A stretch of 64,000 nt of DNA from Shimia sp. (lineage in GTDB: Bacteria > Pseudomonadota > Alphaproteobacteria > Rhodobacterales > Rhodobacteraceae): positions 239,996-303,995 of the forward strand of contig NZ_JAKVCW010000001.1 in assembly GCF_022448905.1 (NCBI RefSeq), read 5' to 3'. Below, one piece after another: positions 1 to 9,381 of the stretch. Every line of letters starts with the position of its first letter. Position 1 is the stretch's first letter. A program made the translations under genes and the position numbers. Below the pieces are notes generated by a model, which saw only the letters and a program-made list of their open reading frames with translations, had not been told where the DNA came from and ran no database searches.

Positions 1-1280
1 GGGGTTTGATCCGGTCGGTTGGCAGAGCCAACGCTTCGCCACGGGTTGGTGTCACCAGATGTGCGGTCACAATCACAACCAGTTCCGATTGTGAGCGCTC
101 GTAGTCGGCGCTGCGAAATAGGGCGCCCAATACTGGCACGTCACCAAGCCATGGAAGCTGCGCGTTGTTGTCCATGAAGTTGTCTTGCAGCAGGCCCGCA
201 ATGGCAAAGCTTTCGCCGTCGCGCATTTCCACTGTTGTGGACGCTTCACGCCGGCTAAAGGCCGCAATGCTGACTGTGCCATCATTATAGCCATTTGCCG
301 TATCCAGTGCGGAAACCGCAGTGGCCAGTTCCAAATTGATCAAGTCGCCATCGACCACGCGCGGTACAAAGTTGAGTTCGACACCGAAAGGTTTGAACTC
401 CACGGACAGTTCGCCACCGTCTTGTGCAACCGGAATTGGGTATTCACCGCCGGCGAGGAACTTCGCTTCTTGGCCGGACAACGCGGAGAGGTTCGGTTCG
501 GCCAACGTCCGTACCATGCCTTTGCTCTCAAGCGCTTGGATCATCAGATTGATCTCAAAAGCACCGGCGTTCAGGTTGAACAACCCAGCGCCGCGCGTGC
601 CCGGATTGAGCGGCCGGGTCCCTGTTTCCGCATCGGGCACCTGGTTGAAGAAACCGGTCTGAATGAGGTTGCCATTTCCGCTGATTTGGAAATCGGTCGA
701 CAGTGCCTTGGAAACGCTGCGCTGCATTTCTGCAAAACGCACTTTGAGCATGACCTGCTGCACGCCGCCTACGACCATCAGGTTGGAAACCCGCTCGGGC
801 GCGTAACGCTCCGCCAGATCCAGCGCGCGTTGCAGGCGCTGTGGCGAAGAGACTGTGCCTGACATGACGATACCGTCATTGGCAGACCGCACGTCGATTG
901 TCTCGTTTGGCAAAATTTGCTTCAGGCGCTCTTTAAACTCCGACAGATCCGGAGCCACGCGCACATCTACGTTTGTGATCAGTTTGCCGGTGGCATCTAG
1001 CAATGTCAGCGTGGTCAGACCAGGTGATTTGCCAAGCACATAGATTGTGCGATCAGACAACGATGAGATGTCGGCAATTGCCGGGTTAGCAATTGACAGC
1101 TCTGCGAAGGGAACGTCGCTTTCCACCACAACGGCGCGGTTCATCGGCACGCTGAGCGAAGAGGATGTTCCGCTTCGCACCACACGCAGAGATTCCGCAA
1201 AGGACGGGGTCGCCATCATTGGCATAACCCCAACGGCGACGCCTAGCAGGGCCGCCCCAAAAAGTCTTTTCAGTGTCATT
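1..1280 (-). CDS. cpaC: CpaC/RcpA-type secretin of a tad pilus, 3' end cut by window edge
   Basis: Outer-membrane secretin through which Flp (type IVb) pili are thought to leave the cell. The visible 426 residues start MTLKRLFGAALLG with a signal peptide. An N-terminal pilus-assembly region follows (about residues 30-110), then a BON-like stretch, then the secretin core with the family-like segments GLFNLNAGAFEINLMIQALE and TLAEPNLSALSG. The frame stays open to base 1, so the C-terminus is missing only because the window ends. It lies downstream of cpaB on the same strand, the usual tad order, but a hairpin terminator sits between them. Family assignment is by recognition; no search was possible. 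Confidence 0.93.
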
Positions 1281-1449
1281 GTGACCTGCCTCTCGATCAC
1301 GCCTCGGTTCGCGGGTCTTTTGCCCACATTTTTGTCCACTCTGCGCCAAGTGGCGAAATATTGCAAGAATCAATGGTTTCGCGCGGTTTGTTGAGGTGTT
1401 CTTCTGTGGGGCCTGTGCCACAGAGGAAAGCATGGGAATGGCCGCCAGC

Positions 1450-1484
1450 GCAATAAACAAAGGCGCCCAAGGTTGTGGGCGCCT
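1450..1484 (-). terminator. Hairpin terminator between cpaB and cpaC
   Basis: AGGCGCCCA pairs perfectly with TGGGCGCCT across a 6-base loop. On the minus strand the stem is followed by TTTGTTTATT. It lies about 40 bases past the cpaB stop and 170 bases before cpaC, so it could reduce or separate expression of cpaC. Confidence 0.7.
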
Positions 1485-1522
1485 TCGAAAAAGTGGTGTT
1501 ATTTGGGTCGTTAAAACCCGCG

Positions 1523-2392
1523 TTAATTGGTGCAAGGGATTGGAATTTCGATCACCTGTCCACCTTTGCGGTTTTTGATCGTGCAAACCTTGGGCTGCTG
1601 CACTTGAACGATCTGCTGCACTACTGGCGCGTCTTCCTTCTCTTCGATTCCCAGCAACATGCGCTGGTCAACCTCAAAGACCTCGGCAACGGTATTGTCA
1701 TTGGCGCCCACCAGCGAGAGGGACAGACGACCGGAGCTTTGTGCTTGGGTTAACGCTGGCACCTGATCGGTTGTGGCTGCAACAGTAACGGTACGCGCGA
1801 CACGCGCTTCCGCTTGTTCCTCATTCACGGATTGGTCCACGGCGACCAGCTTCACATTGGGCTGGATCAGCTTGGTGAATTCTCCGCGGTTGGTTTCGTC
1901 ACGTTCGATACGGCCGGTCCAGTAGATGTCGACAAGGTCGCCGGGGCGAATGTGTCCGGATACCCCGCTGGCAACGTCAACTTTGATAGTAAACGCGCGT
2001 TCGCCGTTCTTGAGGCGCGAAGTGATGCCGGCCTCTTCGCCAGGTTCGGTGAGCTTCGCTGCGAGAAGGATTTCGCCTTTTTCCATCGAGCGCAAAATCA
2101 CCCGCTGCCGGTTGTTGCCGTCTGGGAACAGCACGTCAGCGTCCGTGAACATGCCTTCGGGCATGGCCGCTTTGGGCCACTGCACGCGGCGCACGTCCTT
2201 AAGCGCGAGTTTCTCGCCGAATTTCATGGGGCGCGCGACAATAAAGCCGTCGACCAGCTCGACGGTCGGGTTTTCGGTCTTTTGCTGCGCCAGAGCGTTT
2301 TCATAGCCCTTGATGTAATTCTGCGCCATGTAGACTGCGAATCCCGCGATCCCCAATCCAAAAAGCAAAACGGCTGCAAATATAGCACGCAT
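1523..2392 (-). CDS. cpaB: Flp pilus assembly protein CpaB/RcpC
   Basis: Periplasmic, membrane-anchored Tad pilus assembly protein of 289 residues. It starts with one hydrophobic helix (residues 2-22), then a SAF-like domain (around IVARPMKFGEKLALKDVRRV) and an RcpC-type domain with the segments SGHIRPGDLVDIYW and TVTVAATTDQV. I chose the ATG at 2392 over an upstream in-frame GTG at 2401 because GAGGTGG lies 5-6 bases before this ATG. It follows the flp pilin cluster by 199 bases and precedes cpaC, so it belongs to the same pilus locus. No prepilin peptidase gene lies between flp and cpaB. Confidence 0.93.
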   Translation of the reverse strand: MRAIFAAVLLFGLGIAGFAVYMAQNYIKGYENALAQQKTENPTVELVDGFIVARPMKFGEKLALKDVRRVQWPKAAMPEGMFTDADVLFPDGNNRQRVILRSMEKGEILLAAKLTEPGEEAGITSRLKNGERAFTIKVDVASGVSGHIRPGDLVDIYWTGRIERDETNRGEFTKLIQPNVKLVAVDQSVNEEQAEARVARTVTVAATTDQVPALTQAQSSGRLSLSLVGANDNTVAEVFEVDQRMLLGIEEKEDAPVVQQIVQVQQPKVCTIKNRKGGQVIEIPIPCTN

Positions 2393-2591
2393 GGGTTCCA
2401 CCTCGTGTTGTGATCCCGGCGCAAGAGGCGCAGCGGGAATGGTTCAATGACAGTGTGAGTGGCAAATGTGGCAAATTCTGGGAGCCACGACGCAGCTTTC
2501 AGGGCAATTGCTGACACTTTTGATGCCCACAAATGCGAACAGGCGACCCATTCTGGGCGCCTGCGCAACGTCTCGATTGTGAAGCGTGTGC

Positions 2592-2792
2592 TTACTGTGT
2601 GGCAAACGGCGCCGTCGTGGCGTCTGCGCCAGTAATGGTGACAGCGGCAGCGGTCACAGGGGTCGCGGTTGCGGATTCAATGGCCGCAAAAACAACAACC
2701 GCCAGCCCTACGATACCTGCGGTCAGAACAACCCAGTCCACAGTCACTGCGCCAGCTTCGTCTTTGCGGAAGTTTTTGATGAACTTGATCAT
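2592..2792 (-). CDS. flp: Flp family type IVb pilin, divergent fourth copy
   Basis: Small 66-residue prepilin, last transcribed of four tandem copies. The leader (MIKFIKNFRKDEAG) and the start of the hydrophobic helix (AVTVDWVVLTA) match the other three copies, but the tail differs (SATATPVTAAAVTITG and beyond). The expected cleavage is after the Gly at residue 14. The mature protein then has Asp-Trp at positions 5-6, where classical Flp pilins have Glu-Tyr. It has its own Shine-Dalgarno (GGAG) within the repeated 80-bp spacer. It may be a minor or variant pilin; that role is inference. Confidence 0.88.
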   Translation of the reverse strand: MIKFIKNFRKDEAGAVTVDWVVLTAGIVGLAVVVFAAIESATATPVTAAAVTITGADATTAPFATQ

Positions 2793-2872
2793 TGGAATTC
2801 TCCAGAAATAGATGTGTCAGACGTGTGGGGAGGGCCCGTGCGGGCAATCCCCATTCATATCGTCAGGAAGGC

Positions 2873-3085
2873 TTAGTTAGAGCCGCCGGTTGTTGCGATC
2901 GCGGAAGTTGTCGCGTCGGCACCGTTCAGAGCCACAGCAGCTTCAGTGGTCAGACCGGAAGTTGTGGATTCGATGGCGGTGAATGCTGCAACGGCCAGGC
3001 CTACAACGGCTGCGGTCAGAACAACCCAGTCAACAGTTACTGCGCCAGCTTCGTCTTTGCGGAAGTTTTTGATGAACTTGATCAT
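2873..3085 (-). CDS. flp: Flp family type IVb pilin, identical copy 3
   Basis: A 70-residue prepilin whose protein is identical to the two copies encoded just upstream. It has a short basic leader ending in Gly14, then a hydrophobic helix beginning AVTVDWVVLTAAVVGL, then a small Ser/Thr/Ala-rich tail ending TTGGSN. It would be the major subunit of thin adhesive Tad pili after processing by a prepilin peptidase. By eye the DNA, including the 80-bp upstream spacer with its GGAG ribosome site, is indistinguishable from the next copy, which implies recent duplication or gene conversion. Confidence 0.9.
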   Translation of the reverse strand: MIKFIKNFRKDEAGAVTVDWVVLTAAVVGLAVAAFTAIESTTSGLTTEAAVALNGADATTSAIATTGGSN

Positions 3086-3165
3086 TGGAATTCTCCAGAA
3101 ATAGATGTGTCAGACGTGTGGGGAGGGCCCGTGCGGGCAATCCCCATTCATATCGTCAGGAAGGC

Positions 3166-3378
3166 TTAGTTAGAGCCGCCGGTTGTTGCGATCGCGGAAG
3201 TTGTCGCGTCGGCACCGTTCAGAGCCACAGCAGCTTCAGTGGTCAGACCGGAAGTTGTGGATTCGATGGCGGTGAATGCTGCAACGGCCAGGCCTACAAC
3301 GGCTGCGGTCAGAACAACCCAGTCAACAGTTACTGCGCCAGCTTCGTCTTTGCGGAAGTTTTTGATGAACTTGATCAT
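3166..3378 (-). CDS. flp: Flp family type IVb pilin, identical copy 2
   Basis: A 70-residue prepilin, the middle copy of the identical triplet. It is preceded by an 80-bp spacer carrying a ribosome-binding GGAG and a small GC-rich hairpin (GCCCG/CGGGC), and followed by an equal spacer. The leader, the DW variant of the pilin cleavage motif and the single hydrophobic helix are as in the other copies. Three identical subunit genes under one upstream promoter region most simply raise the dose of major pilin; that is inference from the arrangement. Confidence 0.9.
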   Translation of the reverse strand: MIKFIKNFRKDEAGAVTVDWVVLTAAVVGLAVAAFTAIESTTSGLTTEAAVALNGADATTSAIATTGGSN

Positions 3379-3458
3379 TGGAATTCTCCAGAAATAGATG
3401 TGTCAGACGTGTGGGGAGGGCCCGTGCGGGCAATCCCCATTCATATCGTCAGGAAGGC

Positions 3459-3671
3459 TTAGTTAGAGCCGCCGGTTGTTGCGATCGCGGAAGTTGTCGC
3501 GTCGGCACCGTTCAGAGCCACAGCAGCTTCAGTGGTCAGACCGGAAGTTGTGGATTCGATGGCGGTGAATGCTGCAACGGCCAGGCCTACAACGGCTGCG
3601 GTCAGAACAACCCAGTCAACAGTTACTGCGCCAGCTTCGTCTTTGCGGAAGTTTTTGATGAACTTGATCAT
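3459..3671 (-). CDS. flp: Flp family type IVb pilin, first transcribed copy
   Basis: A 70-residue prepilin, the first gene of the array. The frame is open further upstream, but the ATG at 3671 is chosen because it gives the same MIKFIKNF leader as its three sisters and has GGAGGG six bases before it. Its upstream sequence differs from the spacers of the later copies, so the array promoter should lie in 3672-4016. The protein is identical to the next two copies: leader of 14 residues, AVTVDW start of the mature chain, one transmembrane/assembly helix and a polar tail. Confidence 0.92.
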   Translation of the reverse strand: MIKFIKNFRKDEAGAVTVDWVVLTAAVVGLAVAAFTAIESTTSGLTTEAAVALNGADATTSAIATTGGSN

Positions 3672-4016
3672 GATGTGTCCCTCCAAAGGATCATATTTAC
3701 GTAACCACCGTGTCGTGCGTTGTTGGCGTGTCTCTCTCTTGCCTGCCCGACTTGGTATGACAGCAATATCCCCCTCGAATGGGGCGGGAATTGGGCGCAA
3801 GTGGTTCGATTTTGGATCAAATACATATTGTTTGGATTTTGCGTTTAGATGATTGTTTTTGCTAAATAAAAAACTTCATTTTTTGTTAACCAGGGCTGCC
3901 AATGTGAGGTGAATGCGGCCGAATCGAGAGACTTGGGCAGCAATGAGGCAGCAAAACTGGCCTGAGGGCCCAAAATCTGCGAAGCTGGCGCAAAATGACC
4001 CGAGCAGGCGATCATC
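3672..4016. promoter_or_regulatory. Divergent intergenic region between flp array and lytic transglycosylase
   Basis: 345 bases without a convincing gene. It must carry the promoter of the flp array (minus) and of the transglycosylase (plus). The part at 3800-3890 is clearly AT-richer than the surroundings, typical of a promoter zone. I cannot name specific -35/-10 boxes with confidence. Confidence 0.5.
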
Positions 4017-4838
4017 ATGTTGGTAAAAAAGTGTGTGTTGGCAGCGGCCCTGTCCGCATTGGTGGGGGTAAGTGCCCCTGAGACGGCGTTTGCCGAAGGC
4101 CCTAAACCATTTCCGGACTTCTCTGCCAAGCGCGTGAAGCCGCCACAACCGGGGCAGGGCAAGCGTATCACTGTGCAGATCGCCCCAGTCGTGGTTCCAG
4201 AGGCGCAGTCGTCTGAGGACGCAGGGGAAGTCTCGCCGGGGGCTGGCGCCGGTGCGATGGCCTGGTTCTGGGAGGAAATTTCGCCCAAACTGGATGACAC
4301 CAGCCCTGGCCGTTTGGAAGGCGCGCTCAATAAGGTGTCCAAACCGCCGGAAGGCAAAGCGGTGCCGACACCCCGTCTGACCACGTTACAGTCTATCGTG
4401 CAAGGCCACGGCATCGACATCCTACGCAGCACCATTGGCACGCGGGTGTCGCCGGCTTTGGTCTTGGCCGTGATTGCGGTCGAATCCGGTGGTAAGGCCG
4501 ACGCGGTGAGCGGCGCAGGGGCGGAAGGCCTGATGCAGTTGATGCCGGACACCGCCGCGCGCTTTGGCGTCGAGGATAGTTTTGTCGGCGCAGACAACAT
4601 TGCCGGCGGGGCCAAGTTCCTGGATTTCCTGATGGACAAGTTTGAGGGCGACCCGATCCTGGTGCTGGCTGGTTATAACGCAGGCGAGAACAGCATTACC
4701 GAACACGCCGGCGTGCCGCCCTATGCCGAAACCCGGGCCTATGTGCCAAAAGTGCTGGCCGCCTTTCAGGTGGCACGCGCACTGTGCATGACACCGCCGG
4801 AACTGATTTCCGACGGCTGCGTGTTTGCACAGCGCTGA
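4017..4838 (+). CDS. Secreted lytic transglycosylase (SLT domain)
   Basis: A 273-residue periplasmic enzyme predicted to cleave the MurNAc-GlcNAc bond of peptidoglycan with 1,6-anhydro product formation. It has a signal peptide (about residues 1-26, ending ETAFA), a proline-rich linker and a C-terminal SLT domain from about residue 140. The domain shows the catalytic Glu in AVIAVESGG, then GLMQLMPDTAARFGV and AGYNAGE, the classical motif order of the family. It is divergent from the flp locus, so a role in opening the wall for pilus assembly is possible but unproven. Confidence 0.9.
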   Translation: MLVKKCVLAAALSALVGVSAPETAFAEGPKPFPDFSAKRVKPPQPGQGKRITVQIAPVVVPEAQSSEDAGEVSPGAGAGAMAWFWEEISPKLDDTSPGRLEGALNKVSKPPEGKAVPTPRLTTLQSIVQGHGIDILRSTIGTRVSPALVLAVIAVESGGKADAVSGAGAEGLMQLMPDTAARFGVEDSFVGADNIAGGAKFLDFLMDKFEGDPILVLAGYNAGENSITEHAGVPPYAETRAYVPKVLAAFQVARALCMTPPELISDGCVFAQR

Positions 4839-4841
4839 GTG

Positions 4842-6215
4842 TCAGCAGTTTGGCACATTAACCGCAAGACCGCCCAGCGAGGTCTCTTTGTACTTCTCGT
4901 GCATATCCGCCCCGGTCTGGCGCATGGTTTCAATCACCGCATCCAGCGGCACAAAATGCTGCCCGTCACCGCGTAGGGCAAGTGAGGCCGCAGACACAGC
5001 TTTGATCGCGCCCAGCCCGTTGCGCTCGATGCAAGGCACCTGAACCAGACCTTTGACCGGATCACAGGTCATGCCGAGGTGATGCTCTAGCGCGATCTCC
5101 GCCGCATTCTCCACCTGCTCCGGCGTGCCGCCCATAACGGCACAAAGCCCAGCTGCGGCCATAGCAGACGCAGAGCCGACCTCAGCCTGGCATCCCGCTT
5201 CCGCACCAGAAATCGACGCGTTGAATTTCACCAGCCCGCCGATGGCAGCGGCTGTGAGCAGAAATTCGTCAATCCGTGAAGCTGTCGCGCCGGGCACATG
5301 ATCCAGCCAATAGCGGATCACCGCAGGCATCACACCTGCTGCGCCATTGGTTGGGGCTGTGACCACCTGTCCACCTGCGGCGTTTTCCTCGTTCACCGCC
5401 ATAGCGTAGGCGCTCATCCAGTCATTGATGGTGTGCGGCGCATTCAGGTTCATGCCGCGTTCGGCCTGCAAGGCATCGTGGATTGCCTTGGCCCGACGAC
5501 GCACATTGAGCCCCCCCGGCAAAGTGCCATCTGTAGTCAGTCCGCGATCAATGCAGTCATTCATCACCTGCCAGATACGGGCGCACCCCTTGGTCAAGCT
5601 GTCGTGGCAGCCTCGCGCCACCTCGTTGGACTTCTTCATCTCGGCAATGGTCTTGCCGGAATGCTCGGCCATCTCCAGCATTTCGACCGCGGATTTGAAC
5701 GGGTAGGGCACAGGCGCGCCCTCATCCGTGGCTTTGCCTTCGGTCAGTTCTTTTTCCGTCAGAACAAACCCGCCGCCAATGGAGTAATACGTCTCCTGCA
5801 GGATCACGTCGCCCTGGGCATCAGTAGCCATCAGAATCATGCCATTGGCGTGGCCGGGTAGGTTGGGGCCAAAATCAAACTTCAGATCTTCACGTGGATT
5901 GAACTTCAGCACAGGCAAGCCGTCCGGCTGGACCGTCTCTGTCTCCCGAATATGGTCCAGCGCCGCTTCGGCCTTTTCATGGTCGTAGCTGTCCGGCAGG
6001 AACCCAGCGAGGCCAAGAATGGTCGCCCGATCGGTGGCATGTCCGACGCCCGTGAAGGCAAGGGAGCCATGCAGAGAGCCTTTCAGGCCATGAAACTCAA
6101 ATGGCGAGGCACGCATCACATCTAAAAACTGCGCGGCTGCCACCATTGGGCCCATAGTGTGGGACGACGACGGGCCAACGCCCACTTTGAACATATCAAA
6201 GACAGAGAGAAACAT
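4842..6215 (-). CDS. sdaA: L-serine ammonia-lyase (iron-sulfur type)
   Basis: Converts L-serine to pyruvate and ammonia using a [4Fe-4S] cluster. At 457 residues it is the single-chain form. The beta domain is N-terminal ([20 protein letters not shown]) and the alpha domain C-terminal, with the cysteines expected to bind the cluster in [21 protein letters not shown] and [10 protein letters not shown]. The ATG at 6215 lies 2 bases past the stop of the GST gene, so the two are probably one transcript. It converges with the lytic transglycosylase, whose stop is 3 bases away. Confidence 0.96.
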   Translation of the reverse strand: MFLSVFDMFKVGVGPSSSHTMGPMVAAAQFLDVMRASPFEFHGLKGSLHGSLAFTGVGHATDRATILGLAGFLPDSYDHEKAEAALDHIRETETVQPDGLPVLKFNPREDLKFDFGPNLPGHANGMILMATDAQGDVILQETYYSIGGGFVLTEKELTEGKATDEGAPVPYPFKSAVEMLEMAEHSGKTIAEMKKSNEVARGCHDSLTKGCARIWQVMNDCIDRGLTTDGTLPGGLNVRRRAKAIHDALQAERGMNLNAPHTINDWMSAYAMAVNEENAAGGQVVTAPTNGAAGVMPAVIRYWLDHVPGATASRIDEFLLTAAAIGGLVKFNASISGAEAGCQAEVGSASAMAAAGLCAVMGGTPEQVENAAEIALEHHLGMTCDPVKGLVQVPCIERNGLGAIKAVSAASLALRGDGQHFVPLDAVIETMRQTGADMHEKYKETSLGGLAVNVPNC

Positions 6216-6217
6216 GG

Positions 6218-6922
6218 CTAGAGTACCGATCCTTCATGAGGCATTGGTGGCTGTGGGTTAGTGAAAGGCGTTGCCGTCATACCTTCTGCGCGGCACATGG
6301 CTATGACGCTTGGGCGGGTTTCCAGGCGACTGACCAGCTGTTTCAAACCGGGATAGGCGCCTAGCTCAAACCACTCAGTTTGCCCCTTGGGGTAAAGCGC
6401 CAGCCAGCGCACAATGGCTGCCAGGTAGAAATCCAGAACGGAAGGCACCTCCGCATTGAACCAGCTGTGCCCGGCTTGGGCCTCCTGTTCAAAAAGATCC
6501 AGTCCCTGCCGCACATGCTGTCGCGCGCCAGTGACCAGTGCAGGAAACGCCTCAGGTGCATCCGGCATGTACTGACGCGGATAAAAGATCATCCGAAAAT
6601 TGGCGTGCAGCGTGTTTGACAAGTAAAACAGCCATTTGAGAAAAGCTGCCCGCTCCGGCGCCTGAGGCGTCGGAGCCAAAGCCCCATGGCGGTCTGCTAG
6701 CCACAATAAAATGGCGGCAGTCTCAAAAATCACACCATCCGGTGTCTCAAGGGCCGGAATCTTTCCCGCGGGATTGATGGCACGAAACGCAGGCTTGTTG
6801 TGCGCATCCGCGCGCCGATCGACTAGCGCGGTTGCATACGGCAGGCGCAAGTCTTCCAGCACCATACGAATGATGATCGAAGCGTTGTCTGGCGCATAGT
6901 GAAGGCGATAGCGGTCTGTCAT
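6218..6922 (-). CDS. Glutathione S-transferase family protein
   Basis: Cytosolic GST-fold protein of 234 residues. An N-terminal thioredoxin-like domain contains NPAGKIPALETPDG, the cis-proline loop that binds glutathione, followed by an all-helical C-terminal domain (from about residue 90). The frame is open further upstream, but the ATG at 6922 (MTDRYRLHYAPDNAS) gives the normal family start. No strong ribosome site precedes it, so the start is less sure than the family. It is likely co-transcribed with sdaA. The substrate cannot be told from sequence. Confidence 0.88.
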   Translation of the reverse strand: MTDRYRLHYAPDNASIIIRMVLEDLRLPYATALVDRRADAHNKPAFRAINPAGKIPALETPDGVIFETAAILLWLADRHGALAPTPQAPERAAFLKWLFYLSNTLHANFRMIFYPRQYMPDAPEAFPALVTGARQHVRQGLDLFEQEAQAGHSWFNAEVPSVLDFYLAAIVRWLALYPKGQTEWFELGAYPGLKQLVSRLETRPSVIAMCRAEGMTATPFTNPQPPMPHEGSVL

Positions 6923-7141
6923 GGCGGATATGTAACGTGGGTGTGGCAAGGTGGACGGCGCAAAAACGACGTTTCCGATAGGAAACACGCGCGGGCGGGA
7001 GGGTCAACCACAGTCAAAGTGGTTTTCGCGCTCCCTTTTGCAACCAAACCCCGCCAACATAGCGCATTTTCCGATATTCCCCTCTCGCGCCTGACGGGCT
7101 TCTTTCTTATAAAGTCCCAAAGCATGCAGGGAGTTGCCGCA

Positions 7142-7930
7142 ATGACCGGAGAGTTGTCGCCCATCGACAAGGCCAAATTTGTCGCCGCCAAACGCGCCAC
7201 CGACTATGTCGAAGATGGCATGCGCGTGGGGTTGGGCACCGGCTCGACCGCCGCATGGCTGGTGCGCTGCCTGGGTGAAATGGTGCGGGACCAAGGTCTG
7301 CGCATCAAGGGCGTACCGACCTCTACCCGTACTGCCGAACTGGCGCGTGAAGTGGGCATCGAAGTGATCAGCCTGGATGAGGCCAAATGGCTCGACGTGA
7401 CCATTGATGGCGCAGACGAATTTGACGCGGACCTGAACCTGATCAAAGGCGGTGGCGGTGCGCTTTTGCAAGAGAAGATCGTGGCCACCGCGTCGGATCA
7501 AATGGTTGTGATTGCCGATGTCGGCAAAGAGGTCGAAACGCTGGGCGCTTTCCCTCTGCCGGTGGAGGTGGTGCCCTTTGGCTGGCAGACCACGCAGGCG
7601 TTGATTGAAGAAACCCTTGTGAGCATGGACGTCTTGGGCCGCACCAGCACGCTGCGCATGAACGGCGATGCGCCGTTTGTGACCGACGAAGGCAACCACA
7701 TCCTCGATCTGCACCTCAACCGCATTGGCGACGCCCGCCAACTCGCACTTGTGATCAACCAGATGCCGGGTGTGGTTGAAAACGGTCTCTTCATCGATAT
7801 TTGTGATGCGGTGGTTGTGGGCTATGGCGATGGCCGCGTGGAAGTGCGCGACATCAACGCGGGCACAATCGAAGAGGCGATGCTCGACTTCGCAGAAACA
7901 GACAATCTGTTCACCGATCTGGTGGACTAA
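7142..7930 (+). CDS. rpiA: Ribose-5-phosphate isomerase A
   Basis: Interconverts ribose-5-phosphate and ribulose-5-phosphate in the pentose phosphate pathway. At 262 residues it has the family signatures GLGTGSTAAW (phosphate binding), TIDGADEFD and LIKGGGGALLQEK in the expected order. The ATG at 7142 is preceded by AGGGAG; an ATG at 7124 in the same frame is a weaker alternative. It is followed after 14 bases by glutathione reductase, so the pair likely forms an operon that links NADPH-producing sugar metabolism to glutathione recycling (inference from context). Confidence 0.96.
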   Translation: MTGELSPIDKAKFVAAKRATDYVEDGMRVGLGTGSTAAWLVRCLGEMVRDQGLRIKGVPTSTRTAELAREVGIEVISLDEAKWLDVTIDGADEFDADLNLIKGGGGALLQEKIVATASDQMVVIADVGKEVETLGAFPLPVEVVPFGWQTTQALIEETLVSMDVLGRTSTLRMNGDAPFVTDEGNHILDLHLNRIGDARQLALVINQMPGVVENGLFIDICDAVVVGYGDGRVEVRDINAGTIEEAMLDFAETDNLFTDLVD

Positions 7931-7944
7931 CAATAAGGCACATC

Positions 7945-9300
7945 ATGTCCTTTGATTATGATCTCTTTGTCATCGGCGGTGGCTCCGGTGGCGTACGGGC
8001 TGCGCGCGTTGCAGCAGCCGAAGGTGTAAAAGTCGCGCTGGCGGAAGAAGACCGCTATGGCGGCACCTGTGTGATCCGGGGTTGTGTGCCCAAGAAGCTG
8101 ATGGTCTTTGCGTCTGAGTACGCGGGCATGGTGGAAGATGCACAGGCGTATGGCTGGGATATCAAGCCGGGCGCGTTTGATTGGGATGCCTTCAAGAGCA
8201 AGCTGCATGCTGAGCTGGACCGGCTCGAAGGTATCTATCGCAACTTGCTGAAAAACAGCGGTGTCGAAAGCTTTGATCAGCGCGCCAAGATGGTGGATGC
8301 ACATACGGTTGAGTTGGCCGACGGCACACAGAAGACCGCGAAGCACATTCTGTTGGCGATGGGTGGACGCCCGGTCTGGCCGGACCTGCCAGGGGCCGAA
8401 CTGGGCATCAGTTCCAATGAAATCTTCCACCTCGACAAACTGCCCGAGAGCATTCTGATTGTAGGCGGCGGCTACATCGCGTCTGAGTTTGCGGGCATCA
8501 TGAACGGCCTTGGGGTAAAAACCACGCAGTTCTATCGGGGTGCGCAAATCCTGCGCGGCTTTGACGATGAAGCTCGCGGCTTGGTGGCCGAAGAGATGAA
8601 GCAGCGCGGCGTCGATCTGCACTGTGGCACCAACATTCTTGAGATGCGCAAAGAAGGCGACAAGATTTGGGTGAAAGCCACCAACGGCGAAGAGCGCCTG
8701 TTTGATCAGGTGATGTTTGCCACCGGCCGTGCACCCAACACCGAGAACATGGGTCTTGAAGAGATTGGCGTGAAGCTCGGTCGCAAAGGCGAAGTGGTTG
8801 TGGATGACTGCAGCCAGACCGGCGTGCCGTCTGTATACGCTGTGGGTGACGTCACCGACCGCGTGAACCTCACCCCTGTGGCGATCCGCGAGGGCATGGC
8901 CTTTGTTGAAACCGTGTTCAAAGGCAATCCAACACCTGTGGACCACGATTTGATCCCGACAGCGATCTTCACGCAGCCAGAAATGGGCACTGTGGGGCTT
9001 TCGGAAGAGGAAGCCGCAGAGCAAGAGCCAATTGAGGTTTACGCCACCAGCTTTAAACCCATGCAGCAGGCCTTTGCCGGTCGTGCGGAGCGTGTGCTGA
9101 TGAAGCTGATTGTCAGCAAGGCCACCCGCAAAGTGCTGGGCTGTCACATCGTCGCGCCCGGCGCGGGAGAGATGATCCAGCTGGCGGGCATTGCCGTAAA
9201 AATGGGCGCCACCAAAGAAGACTTCGACCGGACCGTGGCGGTGCACCCGACCATGTCCGAAGAACTGGTCACTATGAAAGCCCCTGTCCGCAGCCTATAG
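7945..9300 (+). CDS. gor: Glutathione-disulfide reductase
   Basis: FAD enzyme of 451 residues that reduces oxidised glutathione with NADPH. The Rossmann FAD motif GGGSGGVRAARVAA is near residue 11. The redox-active disulfide is C42/C47 in GGTCVIRGCVPKK. The NADPH-binding motif GGGYIASEFAG is in the middle, and the catalytic HPTMSEE histidine motif near residue 432. The sequence is complete with no missing key residue. It is probably co-transcribed with rpiA. Together with the GST and gamma-glutamyltransferase genes nearby it makes this part of the window rich in glutathione functions. Confidence 0.96.
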   Translation: MSFDYDLFVIGGGSGGVRAARVAAAEGVKVALAEEDRYGGTCVIRGCVPKKLMVFASEYAGMVEDAQAYGWDIKPGAFDWDAFKSKLHAELDRLEGIYRNLLKNSGVESFDQRAKMVDAHTVELADGTQKTAKHILLAMGGRPVWPDLPGAELGISSNEIFHLDKLPESILIVGGGYIASEFAGIMNGLGVKTTQFYRGAQILRGFDDEARGLVAEEMKQRGVDLHCGTNILEMRKEGDKIWVKATNGEERLFDQVMFATGRAPNTENMGLEEIGVKLGRKGEVVVDDCSQTGVPSVYAVGDVTDRVNLTPVAIREGMAFVETVFKGNPTPVDHDLIPTAIFTQPEMGTVGLSEEEAAEQEPIEVYATSFKPMQQAFAGRAERVLMKLIVSKATRKVLGCHIVAPGAGEMIQLAGIAVKMGATKEDFDRTVAVHPTMSEELVTMKAPVRSL

Positions 9301-9381
9301 GCTGCACATGGGTTGATTTTTCTGGCGCAACCCTCAGGTTTAGGGGAGCGCCAAAGACGATATAGAGAGGGAAGATCCCGA

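Larger units (their letters stand above)
2793..3671 (-). repeat. Tandem 293-bp flp gene-plus-spacer array
   Basis: The unit is one 213-bp pilin gene plus an 80-bp spacer. Three copies of the gene (2873-3085, 3166-3378, 3459-3671) and three copies of the spacer (2793-2872, 3086-3165, 3379-3458) look identical by eye. Each spacer holds a short hairpin near its middle and a GGAG ribosome site at its gene-proximal end. Such an array is prone to copy-number change and to assembly collapse. Confidence 0.95.

Noticed and set aside
2792..3704. Plus-strand 108-125-codon frames repeated three times over the flp array
   Set aside because: They are antisense shadows of the identical pilin genes and have no independent support.
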